The position numbers and the translations under genes are program-made. Below are positions 20,962 to 29,240 of a stretch of DNA of 64,000 nucleotides, piece after piece. The notes under the pieces are model-generated. The model saw only the letters and a list, made by a program, of their open reading frames with translations. It had not been told where the DNA came from and made no database searches. Every line of letters starts with the position of its first letter. The stretch's first letter is position 1. This DNA comes from Aurantibacter sp042094015 (GTDB lineage Bacteria; Bacteroidota; Bacteroidia; Flavobacteriales; Flavobacteriaceae), in NCBI RefSeq assembly GCF_042094015.1, contig NZ_JBELDZ010000002.1, positions 14,477-78,476 of the forward strand, written 5' to 3'.

Positions 20962-22026
20962 TTATTTTTTTATGAACTTATGTGAAGTTCCAGAAGAAAA
21001 AGTAATCAAATAAATACCATTCATATATTTTGTTACATCAATACTTTCACTCTTAGAGATTGTTCCAGAAGTAACCTGTTGCCCAAGGTTATTATATATT
21101 TTGTATGGCTCTGGTTTTTGTAAGCCAGAAATTTTCAAAAAACTTGAAGTTGGATTAGGATAAATCTTAACATTGTTTTTGTTAAACTCGTTTTCATTAA
21201 TCGATAATAGGTTTTCAACTTTTACAATTTTATTGTCAAAAAGTGCTCCCACATAAAAGTCTGTCCCATCATAAACAAGCCCATATGCCCCATTAATACC
21301 TGTAACAACATCTGTTGATGTAGTAGGAGTTGCTGCATTAACATCTAAAGATGCTAATTTATCTGTAACGATTTCAGTAAAATATAATTTGCCGCTAATC
21401 ATCGACATGTGAAAAGGAGATCCTGTTGTCGCTAAAACTATAGTTTTAGTTGGAGTTGTTTGCGTAACATCTATTTTTGAAATCAAATCATTAGTTCCTT
21501 CACTAATGTACAAGTCATTCCCATTAATAGCAATTGATTGCGGGTAACCTAAACCCGTTATAACTTCCGTTGATACAGTAGGAATAGCATCTGTTATATT
21601 AAGTTTTAAAATTTTACCAATTAGTGAATCTGCAATAAACAGCTCATTACCTGATAGTGCTAAACTATAAGGTGTTGTTATATTTGTAGTAACCACTTGC
21701 AGCGTTGGGGAAGATTGAGTAATATTTATCTTTATAATTCTTTCGTTACCCCACTCTGCTATATAAAGCATGTTATTATTAGTATCTAAAGCTAATGCTC
21801 TTGGTTGAATTAAACCTGTAACTACCTCAACTGGTGTGGGACTAGCTTGCGTAATATCTACTTTTAATATTTTTCCAGCAGTAGCCTCTGCAATATATAA
21901 ATCGTTTCCATTTAAAAGTAAGCCTCTTGGTCCAGATAAATCCGTAATATAATCTGTAACTGTTTGCGCGTTCATTGACATGATAGTTGATATAAAAATC
22001 AAACCAAGTAAATATATTTTTTTCAT
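20962..22026 (-). CDS. NHL/YncE-like beta-propeller protein with T9SS sorting domain
   Basis: A 354-residue secreted protein with signal peptide (about 1-20, ending MNAQ). Residues about 25-270 are roughly six repeats of 40-45 residues with the pattern GLxxPxxLALxGNDLYIA...KILKVDIT, as in NHL or SMP-30/YncE-like propellers. The last 75 residues are the sorting domain (VKIYPNPTSSFLKISG ... YMNGIYLITF ... HKFIKK). Propellers of this type usually bind proteins or carbohydrates; no catalytic residues are recognised. Stop lies close before the subtilase start, and a possible 40-residue membrane peptide gene lies upstream. Confidence 0.87.
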   Translation of the reverse strand: MKKIYLLGLIFISTIMSMNAQTVTDYITDLSGPRGLLLNGNDLYIAEATAGKILKVDITQASPTPVEVVTGLIQPRALALDTNNNMLYIAEWGNERIIKINITQSSPTLQVVTTNITTPYSLALSGNELFIADSLIGKILKLNITDAIPTVSTEVITGLGYPQSIAINGNDLYISEGTNDLISKIDVTQTTPTKTIVLATTGSPFHMSMISGKLYFTEIVTDKLASLDVNAATPTTSTDVVTGINGAYGLVYDGTDFYVGALFDNKIVKVENLLSINENEFNKNNVKIYPNPTSSFLKISGLQKPEPYKIYNNLGQQVTSGTISKSESIDVTKYMNGIYLITFSSGTSHKFIKK

Positions 22027-22055
22027 ATTTCTATTTGTTAATTAAATGTTCCTAA

Positions 22056-22178
22056 CTAATATTCATTTTCTTTAGACTCTTTACTTATCATAATGCCATC
22101 ACGTATTAATTTTATTGCAATAACTAGTAGTAATACAATTATTATTACAAATACACCCATTAAAACTCTATCATTCAT
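22056..22178 (-). CDS. Possible small single-span membrane protein (40 residues)
   Basis: An ATG-initiated frame encoding MNDRVLMGVFVIIIVLLLVI followed by AIKLIRDGIMISKESKENEY. It has one strongly hydrophobic segment (about residues 6-22) with a charged C-terminal tail and lies between the adhesin and propeller genes on the same strand. The N-out/C-in charge pattern looks natural rather than random. No homologue is recognised, and it could be chance in AT-rich DNA. Confidence 0.4.
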   Translation of the reverse strand: MNDRVLMGVFVIIIVLLLVIAIKLIRDGIMISKESKENEY

Positions 22179-22191
22179 CTTAATTCAATTT

Positions 22192-24975
22192 TTAGTTTAA
22201 ATTTTCCCAAGCAGCACCTGTCCAAACACGAACTTTTTTAGTAGCACTATCATAATACACATCTCCTTCAGCTGGTGTTGCTGGCGCTGTACCTGGTGTT
22301 AAATTCATAAGGGTATTAATTTTAACACTTCCTCCTACTGTTAACGTGTGCGTTAAATTAGCAGTTGTACTCATATCAACATTAACACCTAAACGATTAT
22401 TTGCAAAATCCCCACCAATTAAAGGCGTTTCACTGTCAGAGTTTTCGATGTATAATGTATTGTCAGCTCCTCCTAAAGTACTACCGGCTTGGTAACCTAT
22501 TAATACTCTACCGTTAAGATCTCTTGCTGAACCAAAGCTAGCTCCAGCTTGAGAGCCTATTATGGTATTTTGAATACCATTGTTGTTAAATTGATCTACA
22601 TCATCACCTAACCAAACATTGTTTGTAGCATCTTGTACGCGTAATCCTGCCTGAGTACCAACTACAGTATTTCTTGTAGCTGATCCTATGGTTGCATTTT
22701 GTTTTCCAGCTAGTGCACGATAACCAACAGCGGTATTACGATCTCCTTGAACATTTTCTATAGCATCTTGTCCTAATGCTGTATTATAACTTGCACTAAC
22801 AGCATTTAACAAAGCGTCTTGTCCTACTGCCACATTAAAATTCCCTGTAGTAGTATTTGAAGCGGCATTATTACCTACGACTGTGTTTCTATTACCTGTG
22901 GTTTGACTTGCTAATGCATTAAATCCTACACCTGTATTATATGCACCTTCAAAAGCTGAACTAGCACCTGTAGTAATATCTTGACCTGCATTAGTACCAA
23001 TCATTACGTTTTCTTTAGCAACAGTTGTTGGATCTGCTGCTCCGGCATTTTCACCAATGTATACTGAATTACCGGAATTTAAAATTTCTAATTTACTATC
23101 TGTAGTAAAACGAGCACGTATAACATTGTTTGTGCTTACGTCTAACGCTTGATTATCTGTTGTACCTAAAAAGTTTGTACCAGAAGTTGTACCTGAGTTA
23201 CCTGTTAATTCCCATGCGTTAATTGAACCAGGAATTGCTTCTTGAATAATTCTACCATTAGCATCTACAGCTAATATTGAAGTTGCAGTTCCAGTAAAAG
23301 ATGTTGTTGTTGCATATTGATGTAATCGAACTTGCCCGTCAGTTTGAAAAGCAACAGAATTAGTATTTTCAGGTCTAAACAAAATATCAGAATTTGTGTT
23401 TGACGTACTAATTACTAAATCATTTGGGCTTAAAGTATTACTACCCATTTCTATTTGACCTGTAACACCTCCACCATCTTGTACCAATGTTATCACTGGG
23501 TTGTTTTCTTCATTCGTATTTGTTGGATCTGCAGTAATAATCAAAGTAGCATCACCTGTTGCCGCTTCTATATCTAATTCAGCATCAGGGGTAGTATCAC
23601 CAATACCTACATTACCATTTGTAAAAATATTATCTGTAATTGCTGTAGGTGCAGCTGTTGTTCCTTGCGCGAACCAATCAGCATCTGCTGATGCTCCTGA
23701 ACCTCCATTTTGCCAAGTCACGTTTCCAGAACCATCTGTCGTTAACACTTGACCTGTAGTTCCATCAACCGTAGGAAAAGCATAAATACTTCCAACTGTT
23801 CCATCGCTTCTTCCAATTTGTAATTGACCACCAATTCTTACAATATCATTATCAAACTCTCCATATATTAAAGGTGTTTCACTATCAGAATTTTCGATGT
23901 ATAATGTATTGTCAGCTCCTCCAAAAGTACTACCGGCTTGGTAACCTATTAATACTCTACCGTTAAGATCTCTTGCCGAACCAAAGCTAGCTCCAGCTTG
24001 AGAACCAACAATCGTATTTTGAATACCATCGTTGTTAAATTGATCTACATCATCACCTAACCAAACATTGTTTGTAGCATCTTGTACGCGTAATCCTGCC
24101 TGAGTACCAACTACAGTATTTCTTGTAGCTGATCCTATGGTTGCATTTTGTTTTCCAGCTAGTGCACGATAACCAACAGCGGTATTACGATCTCCTTGAA
24201 CATTTTCTATAGCATCTTGTCCTAATGCTGTATTATAACTTGCACTAACAGCATTTAACAAAGCGTCTTGTCCTACTGCCACATTAAAATTCCCTGTAGT
24301 AGTATTTGAAGCGGCATTATTACCTACGACTGTGTTTCTATTACCTGTGGTTTGACTTGCTAATGCATTAAATCCTACACCTGTATTATATGCACCTTCA
24401 AAAGCTGAACTAGCACCTGTAGTAATATCTTGACCTGCATTAGTACCAATCATTACGTTTTCTTTAGCAACAGTTGTTGGATCTGCTGCTCCGGCATTTT
24501 CACCAATGTATACTGAATTACCGGAATTTAAAATTTCTAATTTACTATCTGTAGTAAAACGAGCACGTATAACATTGTTTGTTCTGACGTCTAACGCTTG
24601 ATTATCTCTAGTACCTAAAAAGTTTGTACCAGATAAAGTTCCTGCATTTCCTGTTATTTCCCAACCTGAAGATGCTCCTCCAAACGGCAACCAGTTTGTC
24701 GTAGCGTTATTCCAGTAATAAAACCCTGGAGCATCAGTACCATCTGTAGTCGTTAAATACACAATCATTGCGTCTTGAGTTACTGTTGGATTTGTAGCAG
24801 GAAAAGTATCTATTCTAGGAATCAATATTCCGTCTTCATTAGATGGTGTTGCTTGATTAGATGCTGATATATCTAATGTTGCTTGCGGACTCGTGTTCCC
24901 AATTCCTACTTGCCCAAAAGCGCCTAAAGTTAAAAGCAATGTTGATAGTACTAATATTTTGTTTTTAATATCCAT
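22192..24975 (-). CDS. Large repetitive adhesin/tail-fibre-like secreted protein
   Basis: A 927-residue protein with signal peptide (about 1-21, ending GAFG) and the VGIGNTSPQATLDIS motif often found in Bacteroidetes surface and fibre proteins; a second VGIGDTTPDAELDIE occurs mid-protein. Two copies of a roughly 255-residue region (about 110-366 and 593-848) are nearly identical. Inside each copy are YadA/Hep_Hag-like head repeats: NTGVGFNAL, NTVVGNNAA, NVAVGQDAL, NTALGQDAI, NTAVGYRAL, NTVVGTQAG. The C-terminus (GDVYYDSATKKVRVWTGAAW) is a domain common in such proteins. No canonical T9SS sorting domain is seen. Probably a trimeric or fibrous surface structure. A TPR-HTH regulator is divergent from it. 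Confidence 0.8.
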   Translation of the reverse strand: MDIKNKILVLSTLLLTLGAFGQVGIGNTSPQATLDISASNQATPSNEDGILIPRIDTFPATNPTVTQDAMIVYLTTTDGTDAPGFYYWNNATTNWLPFGGASSGWEITGNAGTLSGTNFLGTRDNQALDVRTNNVIRARFTTDSKLEILNSGNSVYIGENAGAADPTTVAKENVMIGTNAGQDITTGASSAFEGAYNTGVGFNALASQTTGNRNTVVGNNAASNTTTGNFNVAVGQDALLNAVSASYNTALGQDAIENVQGDRNTAVGYRALAGKQNATIGSATRNTVVGTQAGLRVQDATNNVWLGDDVDQFNNDGIQNTIVGSQAGASFGSARDLNGRVLIGYQAGSTFGGADNTLYIENSDSETPLIYGEFDNDIVRIGGQLQIGRSDGTVGSIYAFPTVDGTTGQVLTTDGSGNVTWQNGGSGASADADWFAQGTTAAPTAITDNIFTNGNVGIGDTTPDAELDIEAATGDATLIITADPTNTNEENNPVITLVQDGGGVTGQIEMGSNTLSPNDLVISTSNTNSDILFRPENTNSVAFQTDGQVRLHQYATTTSFTGTATSILAVDANGRIIQEAIPGSINAWELTGNSGTTSGTNFLGTTDNQALDVSTNNVIRARFTTDSKLEILNSGNSVYIGENAGAADPTTVAKENVMIGTNAGQDITTGASSAFEGAYNTGVGFNALASQTTGNRNTVVGNNAASNTTTGNFNVAVGQDALLNAVSASYNTALGQDAIENVQGDRNTAVGYRALAGKQNATIGSATRNTVVGTQAGLRVQDATNNVWLGDDVDQFNNNGIQNTIIGSQAGASFGSARDLNGRVLIGYQAGSTLGGADNTLYIENSDSETPLIGGDFANNRLGVNVDMSTTANLTHTLTVGGSVKINTLMNLTPGTAPATPAEGDVYYDSATKKVRVWTGAAWENLN
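22582..23133. repeat. 552-nt exact direct repeat, copy 1
   Basis: Reads identical, base for base, to 24031-24582 (offset 1449). Homology extends with a few mismatches on both sides, to about 22432 and about 23180. It encodes the YadA-like head repeats of the adhesin. Confidence 0.95.
24031..24582. repeat. 552-nt exact direct repeat, copy 2
   Basis: Partner of 22582-23133. The offset of 1449 bases equals 483 codons, so recombination between the copies would remove or add 483 residues in frame. Confidence 0.95.
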
Positions 24976-25113
24976 AATTAAACAATTTTTGTAATTGATT
25001 CTTGGCTAAATTAAGTTCCAACTATTGTTTTACCATAAAAAAGTATTACTTTTAACCTACTAAAGTAAGTTTTTAGTATACTATTTATACCCGTTTTTAA
25101 TTTGCTTATAATT

Positions 25114-26976
25114 ATGAAAAAGTTAGTAAAATCAATAACTATGCTACTATTTTTAGTGTCGTTTTTTAGTTTTTCACAAAACCAAATAACTATATTAAAA
25201 AAAGAGCTAAAAAAAGAAGAAGACTCAATTAAACTGCTAATTAAAATAGCGAATCATTACATTGAAAAAGAAAAAAATAGTGATAGTATTTTTAAATATT
25301 CACATATATTAAAAGACATTGCAAAAAGAGAATCTGACAGTTTATTATTTGGTGAAACTTACCGACAATTTGCCCATGCTCACTATTTAAGTTCAACATA
25401 CGATTCCGTTTTTTATTTTGGAGAAAAGTCCATTAAACTTTTTAAAAAATTAGAAAAGACAGATAAAAAAGCTAACACTGAAATTTTATTAGGAAATACA
25501 CATCGTTTATTGTTTAATAACAAAGAAGCCTTACGGTTTTTTAAAAATGCACTTCCAAATGCTAAAAATAAAGATCAAATAGCGGTACAAATTGGATTAG
25601 CTACTGTTCAAATACAATTAAATAATTTAGAGCAGGCTAGTTTTCGTTATAATGAAGCATTTAGAATTTCTAAAGAACTTGATAATGATGTGTTTTTATA
25701 TAATATACATAATGGACTGGCAACAGTATATTTAAAAAGTGGTAAAAGTAACGAAGTACTTGTTTCTTTAGAAAAAGCACTAGAGATAGCTGAAAATCAA
25801 GAAAACTATATAGGACAAATTAAATGTTTACATAATATTGGTCATTACTATAATGGGGTCGAAAAATATAAAGAAGCTGTTATTGTCTTTAAAAAAGCTA
25901 TCATTTTATTACCAAAAACAAATAGTGAATATGCAAAAGCCTCTGTTTATCGATTATATGCCGAAAGCTTAGCTGCTTTAAACGATGTTGAAAGTGCAAA
26001 TTTTTATTTAGATAAAGCAGAAAAAATATACGAAGAAAGGCTACCAACTCGTTTAGGTCAAATAAAACTGGCTAGAGCTAATTTAGCTATACATAATCAA
26101 AATACCATAAAAGCTATAGCATTGTTAAATGAAGGGATTTCTATTTCTAAGGAAAATAAAATTATGGGAAATATTGAAGCTTGCTATCGAAAACTATTTG
26201 AAATTCAAGAAAACACAGGGGATTCAAAAGCAGCGTTAGAAGCCTATAAAAAATATAAGATTTATGGAGATAGTGTTGCTCAACGAAATAAAACAAAAGA
26301 AATTGAAACACTTAAAGTACAATTTGATATTGCACAATATGAACAAGATATTTTAGTAAAAGATCAAAAATTAGCCCTTTTTGATTCTCAAAAAAAAAAT
26401 AGTCAATATCGTAATATCCTTTTAGGGTTTGTCTTGATAGGACTAATATTTTTTATATACAGACAGCGCAAAATCAATAGTATAAATAAAACAACATTAA
26501 TCGTTGAAAAAGAATTGAATTCGTTAAAACAAGCTCAAATTTTACAAGGCAAAAAAGAAATTACTGAGTATGCCATACACATTAATGAACATAATAAATT
26601 ATTAGATAATTTATTAACCCAAATAAAAAGTGTAAAAAGAAAAGCTATTGAATCTGCAGTTAAATCGGGTCTTACTAATCTCCAAATTTATATTAAAGAC
26701 AATATGGATATTAATAAAGAAAAAATTGCGCTTGATACTAAAGTTGGTACTGAACAACAAGATTTTATTTTTAAACTAAAACAAAAATTCCCTAATTTAA
26801 GTCAAAAAGAAATTCAGGTAGCTACATATTTAGTTCTGAATTTAACATCAAAACAAGTCGCTAACCAAATGCAAATTAAAGAACAATCTATTTATAATTA
26901 TAGACTTTCACTTCGTAAAAAAATGGGTATTGATAAAAAAGATAATTTGAATGAATCCTTAAGAAGTCTTAATTAA
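25114..26976 (+). CDS. TPR sensor protein with LuxR-type HTH C-terminus
   Basis: 620 residues from the ATG at 25114 (a TTG four codons upstream is less likely). A signal peptide (MKKLVKSITMLLFLVSFFSF) exports an N-terminal domain of about ten TPR units (about 40-390). A single membrane helix (ILLGFVLIGLIFFIYRQR, near 437-455) is followed by a cytoplasmic coiled coil and a helix-turn-helix: FPNLSQKEIQVATYLVLNLTSKQVANQMQIKEQSIYNYRLSLRKK. That resembles the GerE/LuxR fold (LSxREIEVAxLxAxGxSxKEIA). The layout is a one-component membrane regulator reading a periplasmic signal. It is divergent from the adhesin gene with 138 bases between, so control of that gene is a reasonable guess. Confidence 0.85.
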   Translation: MKKLVKSITMLLFLVSFFSFSQNQITILKKELKKEEDSIKLLIKIANHYIEKEKNSDSIFKYSHILKDIAKRESDSLLFGETYRQFAHAHYLSSTYDSVFYFGEKSIKLFKKLEKTDKKANTEILLGNTHRLLFNNKEALRFFKNALPNAKNKDQIAVQIGLATVQIQLNNLEQASFRYNEAFRISKELDNDVFLYNIHNGLATVYLKSGKSNEVLVSLEKALEIAENQENYIGQIKCLHNIGHYYNGVEKYKEAVIVFKKAIILLPKTNSEYAKASVYRLYAESLAALNDVESANFYLDKAEKIYEERLPTRLGQIKLARANLAIHNQNTIKAIALLNEGISISKENKIMGNIEACYRKLFEIQENTGDSKAALEAYKKYKIYGDSVAQRNKTKEIETLKVQFDIAQYEQDILVKDQKLALFDSQKKNSQYRNILLGFVLIGLIFFIYRQRKINSINKTTLIVEKELNSLKQAQILQGKKEITEYAIHINEHNKLLDNLLTQIKSVKRKAIESAVKSGLTNLQIYIKDNMDINKEKIALDTKVGTEQQDFIFKLKQKFPNLSQKEIQVATYLVLNLTSKQVANQMQIKEQSIYNYRLSLRKKMGIDKKDNLNESLRSLN

Positions 26977-27078
26977 CAGATTTATTTACTTAAATAGATT
27001 TATTGAAAAAGATAATGCTAATGGAAAACGGGAGACCAAGAAGCTATTTTTAATAAATAATAATTGTCTAAAAAAATA

Positions 27079-27090
27079 ACAAAGTCAAGT
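27079..27090. repeat. Partial tail of the dispersed hairpin repeat
   Basis: ACAAAGTCAAGT following an A-rich run is identical to the tails of the repeats at 29157-29170 and 49046-49058, but no hairpin part precedes it. It lies between convergent genes. Confidence 0.4.
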
Positions 27091-27129
27091 TTTTAAAATA
27101 CAGAATATTTTTTTTCTTATGGCGTAGTA

Positions 27130-27912
27130 TTAACCTATTTTAAATTTTATAAGAGCTATTAAAATAATAATATTTAGTGGTAATAACCACCAAACCCATT
27201 TGGTGTTATTATTTCCAAAGATTGTTCCGGATATAAAACCATCCATTTTACTATAGAGTTTTGTGCTAGCTTCAATTTTATTTCCTTTAACAATATCTTC
27301 TTTTAAATCTATTAACATTCCAACAAAAGGAATTTTGTTTAGAATTAGAATAATTCCTTTTCTTAAAAAGGCTGGCGTTTTTTGATATTTTGAATTTACT
27401 ATTTTTCCAAAATCTAATGCTTTTGTTAATTGATTGTCTGATAAATCTATTTTACCTTGAAATAATCCCTCTGCTTTATCAATAACAAGTTCGCTTATTT
27501 TTTTAAAAAATGAAGATAAGTTTTCGTAAATCACTCTCATAGTATCAATAATAACGTATTGATACGTTCTGTAAGATGCATAAATAGTTATTCCTAAGCC
27601 AATAACTAATACTAAGAAAATGTAAAATATTTTACTAAATTCAAAGTTTGTAGAAAAAAGTTTACTTATTGAATAAAAAAATAAAATAGTGTTTGATATT
27701 GAAAAAAGAAATAAAATGGTAAAAAAACGTTTTACGCCATTAACACCAAGTTTTCCTCCTTCTTTTATTAACCGCCACGGATGATTAAGTAACTGTAGAA
27801 GTTTATTATTGTTTTCTTCATTTTCAGGAAGATTATCATAAGTTATTTTAAAATCCTTTTCTTCACCGCCATTTATTTGAGACGTACCTTCAATCGAATA
27901 TTCTTTTTTTAT
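27130..27912 (-). CDS. Unknown three-span membrane protein with no standard start codon (possibly decaying)
   Basis: An uninterrupted frame of 260 codons follows an in-frame TAA at 27913-27915. Its first codons read ATA AAA AAA GAA TAT, as if an ATG had become ATA; there is no ATG, GTG or TTG before the internal ATG at 27540, which would cut off two membrane spans. The protein has an acidic N-terminal part (YDNLPENEENNN), then membrane segments (FFTILFLFSISNTILFF and IFYIFLVLVIGLGITIY), a conserved-looking soluble part, and a final span (WVWWLLPLNIIILIALI). An ATG frame MYYNVQLKNIGYIALKQL runs into the TAA from 27969. It may be a pseudogene or use a rare start. Function not recognised. Confidence 0.55.
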   Translation of the reverse strand: MKKEYSIEGTSQINGGEEKDFKITYDNLPENEENNNKLLQLLNHPWRLIKEGGKLGVNGVKRFFTILFLFSISNTILFFYSISKLFSTNFEFSKIFYIFLVLVIGLGITIYASYRTYQYVIIDTMRVIYENLSSFFKKISELVIDKAEGLFQGKIDLSDNQLTKALDFGKIVNSKYQKTPAFLRKGIILILNKIPFVGMLIDLKEDIVKGNKIEASTKLYSKMDGFISGTIFGNNNTKWVWWLLPLNIIILIALIKFKIG

Positions 27913-27970
27913 TTATAGTTGTTTTAATGCGATATAACCTATGTTCTTTAGTTGTACATTATAATACATA

Positions 27971-28018
27971 GTAATGAAACGAAGCTATAATAAAAAAAGG
28001 ACAAAGCCAAAACCGTAC
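27971..28018. repeat. Possible degenerate copy of the dispersed repeat
   Basis: TAATGAAACGAAGCTATAATAAAAAAAGGACAAAGCC resembles the right-hand half (TTAAACGAAGTTAG...GACAAAGTCAAG) of the repeats at 29083 and 48976. Similarity is partial. Confidence 0.3.
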
Positions 28019-28023
28019 ACTAA

Positions 28024-28977
28024 TTAAAGCCTTTCTTCCGAAGCAAAAATCTCTGCAACTGCGGCTTGGTATTTATGAGGATTCCCCGCTTTTTTAATCT
28101 TTTTATAGGTTTTTTGAGGATTACTAAACGATTTAGAAAAGAATTCCCAAAAGCCTAACATTTTCATTTTTATAGGTGTTGGACCCTGTAAGTACACATC
28201 GTAATCTGCGTAAATAGTATCATGGAATGCTTTAAATGTTTTCCATCTATCTTTTGGGTATTCTGTGCTGTTTGCTTTTATCATTTGTGGTAAAAACGGA
28301 TCTGCAATTAAGCCACGACCAATCATAAAATGATCTATAGTAGGAAAACGGTCTTTTCGGTTTTTAAAAGCATCTACCGTTGTAATATCTCCATTGTAAT
28401 AGAGTTTGTGTTTGGTGGTTTCTATACATTTTTGAAAGCCATCTAAATCTACGCCACCTTTATACAATTGTTTTCCAAGTCTTGCATGAATTGCAACGTT
28501 TTTAAGCGGATATTGGTCTAAAACTTTAAAAGATTCTATAATTTCTAATGGACTTTCGTAACCCAAACGCATTTTCATAGAAACCGTAATATCTGTTTCG
28601 TTATGGACTTGTTTTAGAATATCGTCTATTTTTTCTGGCTGACAAATTAATCCAGAACCCATTCCAGATTTTGTAACCATTGGATAGGGACAACCTAAAT
28701 TCCAGTTTAATTCTTTATAACCTAACGACTGCACATATTTTACTACAAATAAAAATTCTTCCGAACTATTGGTCATTACTTGTGGTATAACGGTTAGTGT
28801 GGTGTTATTTTCTGGTTGTAAATCGTTTTGGTAAGATGTTTTTATTTTCAGTTTACCATTTAAACGAATGTATGGCGCATAAAAGGTGTCTATACCACCA
28901 AAATAATGATGGAATGCATTACGAAATCTAAAATCTGTAAAACCTTGTAATGGTGATGAAAGTAGCGTTATGCTCAT
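28024..28977 (-). CDS. tRNA-dihydrouridine synthase family protein
   Basis: A 317-residue FMN-dependent TIM-barrel enzyme that reduces uridine to dihydrouridine in tRNA. Seen: N-terminal LLSSPLQGFTDFRFRNAF, the catalytic cysteine in NLGCPYPMVTKSGMGSGL, MKMRLGYESP, and the FMN phosphate segment YNGDITTVDAF ... FMIGRGLIADPFLP. It looks closest to the DusC-type short synthases. The TATATTTG box 16 bases upstream on the minus strand suits its own promoter. A hairpin repeat lies in the spacer upstream. Confidence 0.93.
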   Translation of the reverse strand: MSITLLSSPLQGFTDFRFRNAFHHYFGGIDTFYAPYIRLNGKLKIKTSYQNDLQPENNTTLTVIPQVMTNSSEEFLFVVKYVQSLGYKELNWNLGCPYPMVTKSGMGSGLICQPEKIDDILKQVHNETDITVSMKMRLGYESPLEIIESFKVLDQYPLKNVAIHARLGKQLYKGGVDLDGFQKCIETTKHKLYYNGDITTVDAFKNRKDRFPTIDHFMIGRGLIADPFLPQMIKANSTEYPKDRWKTFKAFHDTIYADYDVYLQGPTPIKMKMLGFWEFFSKSFSNPQKTYKKIKKAGNPHKYQAAVAEIFASEERL

Positions 28978-28992
28978 AAAGTAAACTTACCG

Positions 28993-29000
28993 CAAATATA
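28993..29000 (-). promoter_or_regulatory. Possible -7 promoter box for the dihydrouridine synthase
   Basis: TATATTTG on the minus strand matches TAnnTTTG, 16 bases before the ATG. No matching -33 TTG at ideal spacing. Confidence 0.38.
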
Positions 29001-29082
29001 AGTGAATTATTAATTGAGCTTAAATGTAATTTATAGAAGTTTTATTTCTATAAAGTTATAACAAAATCTATTTTAAAAAAGT

Positions 29083-29170
29083 TTCGTTTAACAAGATGAT
29101 ATGAACACGTTTTAATGTTTTATATCAGCAGTTAAACGAAGTTAGTTGAAAAAAATGACAAAGTCAAGTT
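29083..29170. repeat. Dispersed hairpin repeat, complete copy (R1)
   Basis: Perfect 10-base inverted ends TTCGTTTAAC (29083-29092) and GTTAAACGAA (29131-29140). Inside are a second pair TGATAT/ATATCA and a third AACA/TGTT, so the 58-base core can fold into a nested hairpin. A tail ending ACAAAGTCAAGTT follows. 39 bases (29090-29128) are identical to 48978-49016. It lies between two minus-strand genes. Confidence 0.8.
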
Positions 29171-29190
29171 ATACTTTACTACATAAAAAA

Positions 29191-29218
29191 AAACCTCTAA
29201 AAACTAATTTAGAGGTTT
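29191..29218 (-). terminator. Terminator downstream of the DUF2807 gene
   Basis: An 11-bp perfect stem (AAACCTCTAAA / TTTAGAGGTTT) with a 6-base loop, followed on the minus strand by a long U-tract. Confidence 0.8.
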
Positions 29219-29240
29219 AATAATATTTTAGTTAAAACGG

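Noticed and set aside
22192..24975. The repeated adhesin region as a CRISPR array or mobile element
   Set aside because: Repeat units are coding, in frame and hundreds of bases long, with no short repeat-spacer pattern, inverted ends or transposase.
27130..27540. The 136-residue frame from the ATG at 27540 as a complete gene
   Set aside because: The same frame continues upstream without stop for 124 more codons containing two membrane helices, so this ATG is more likely internal.
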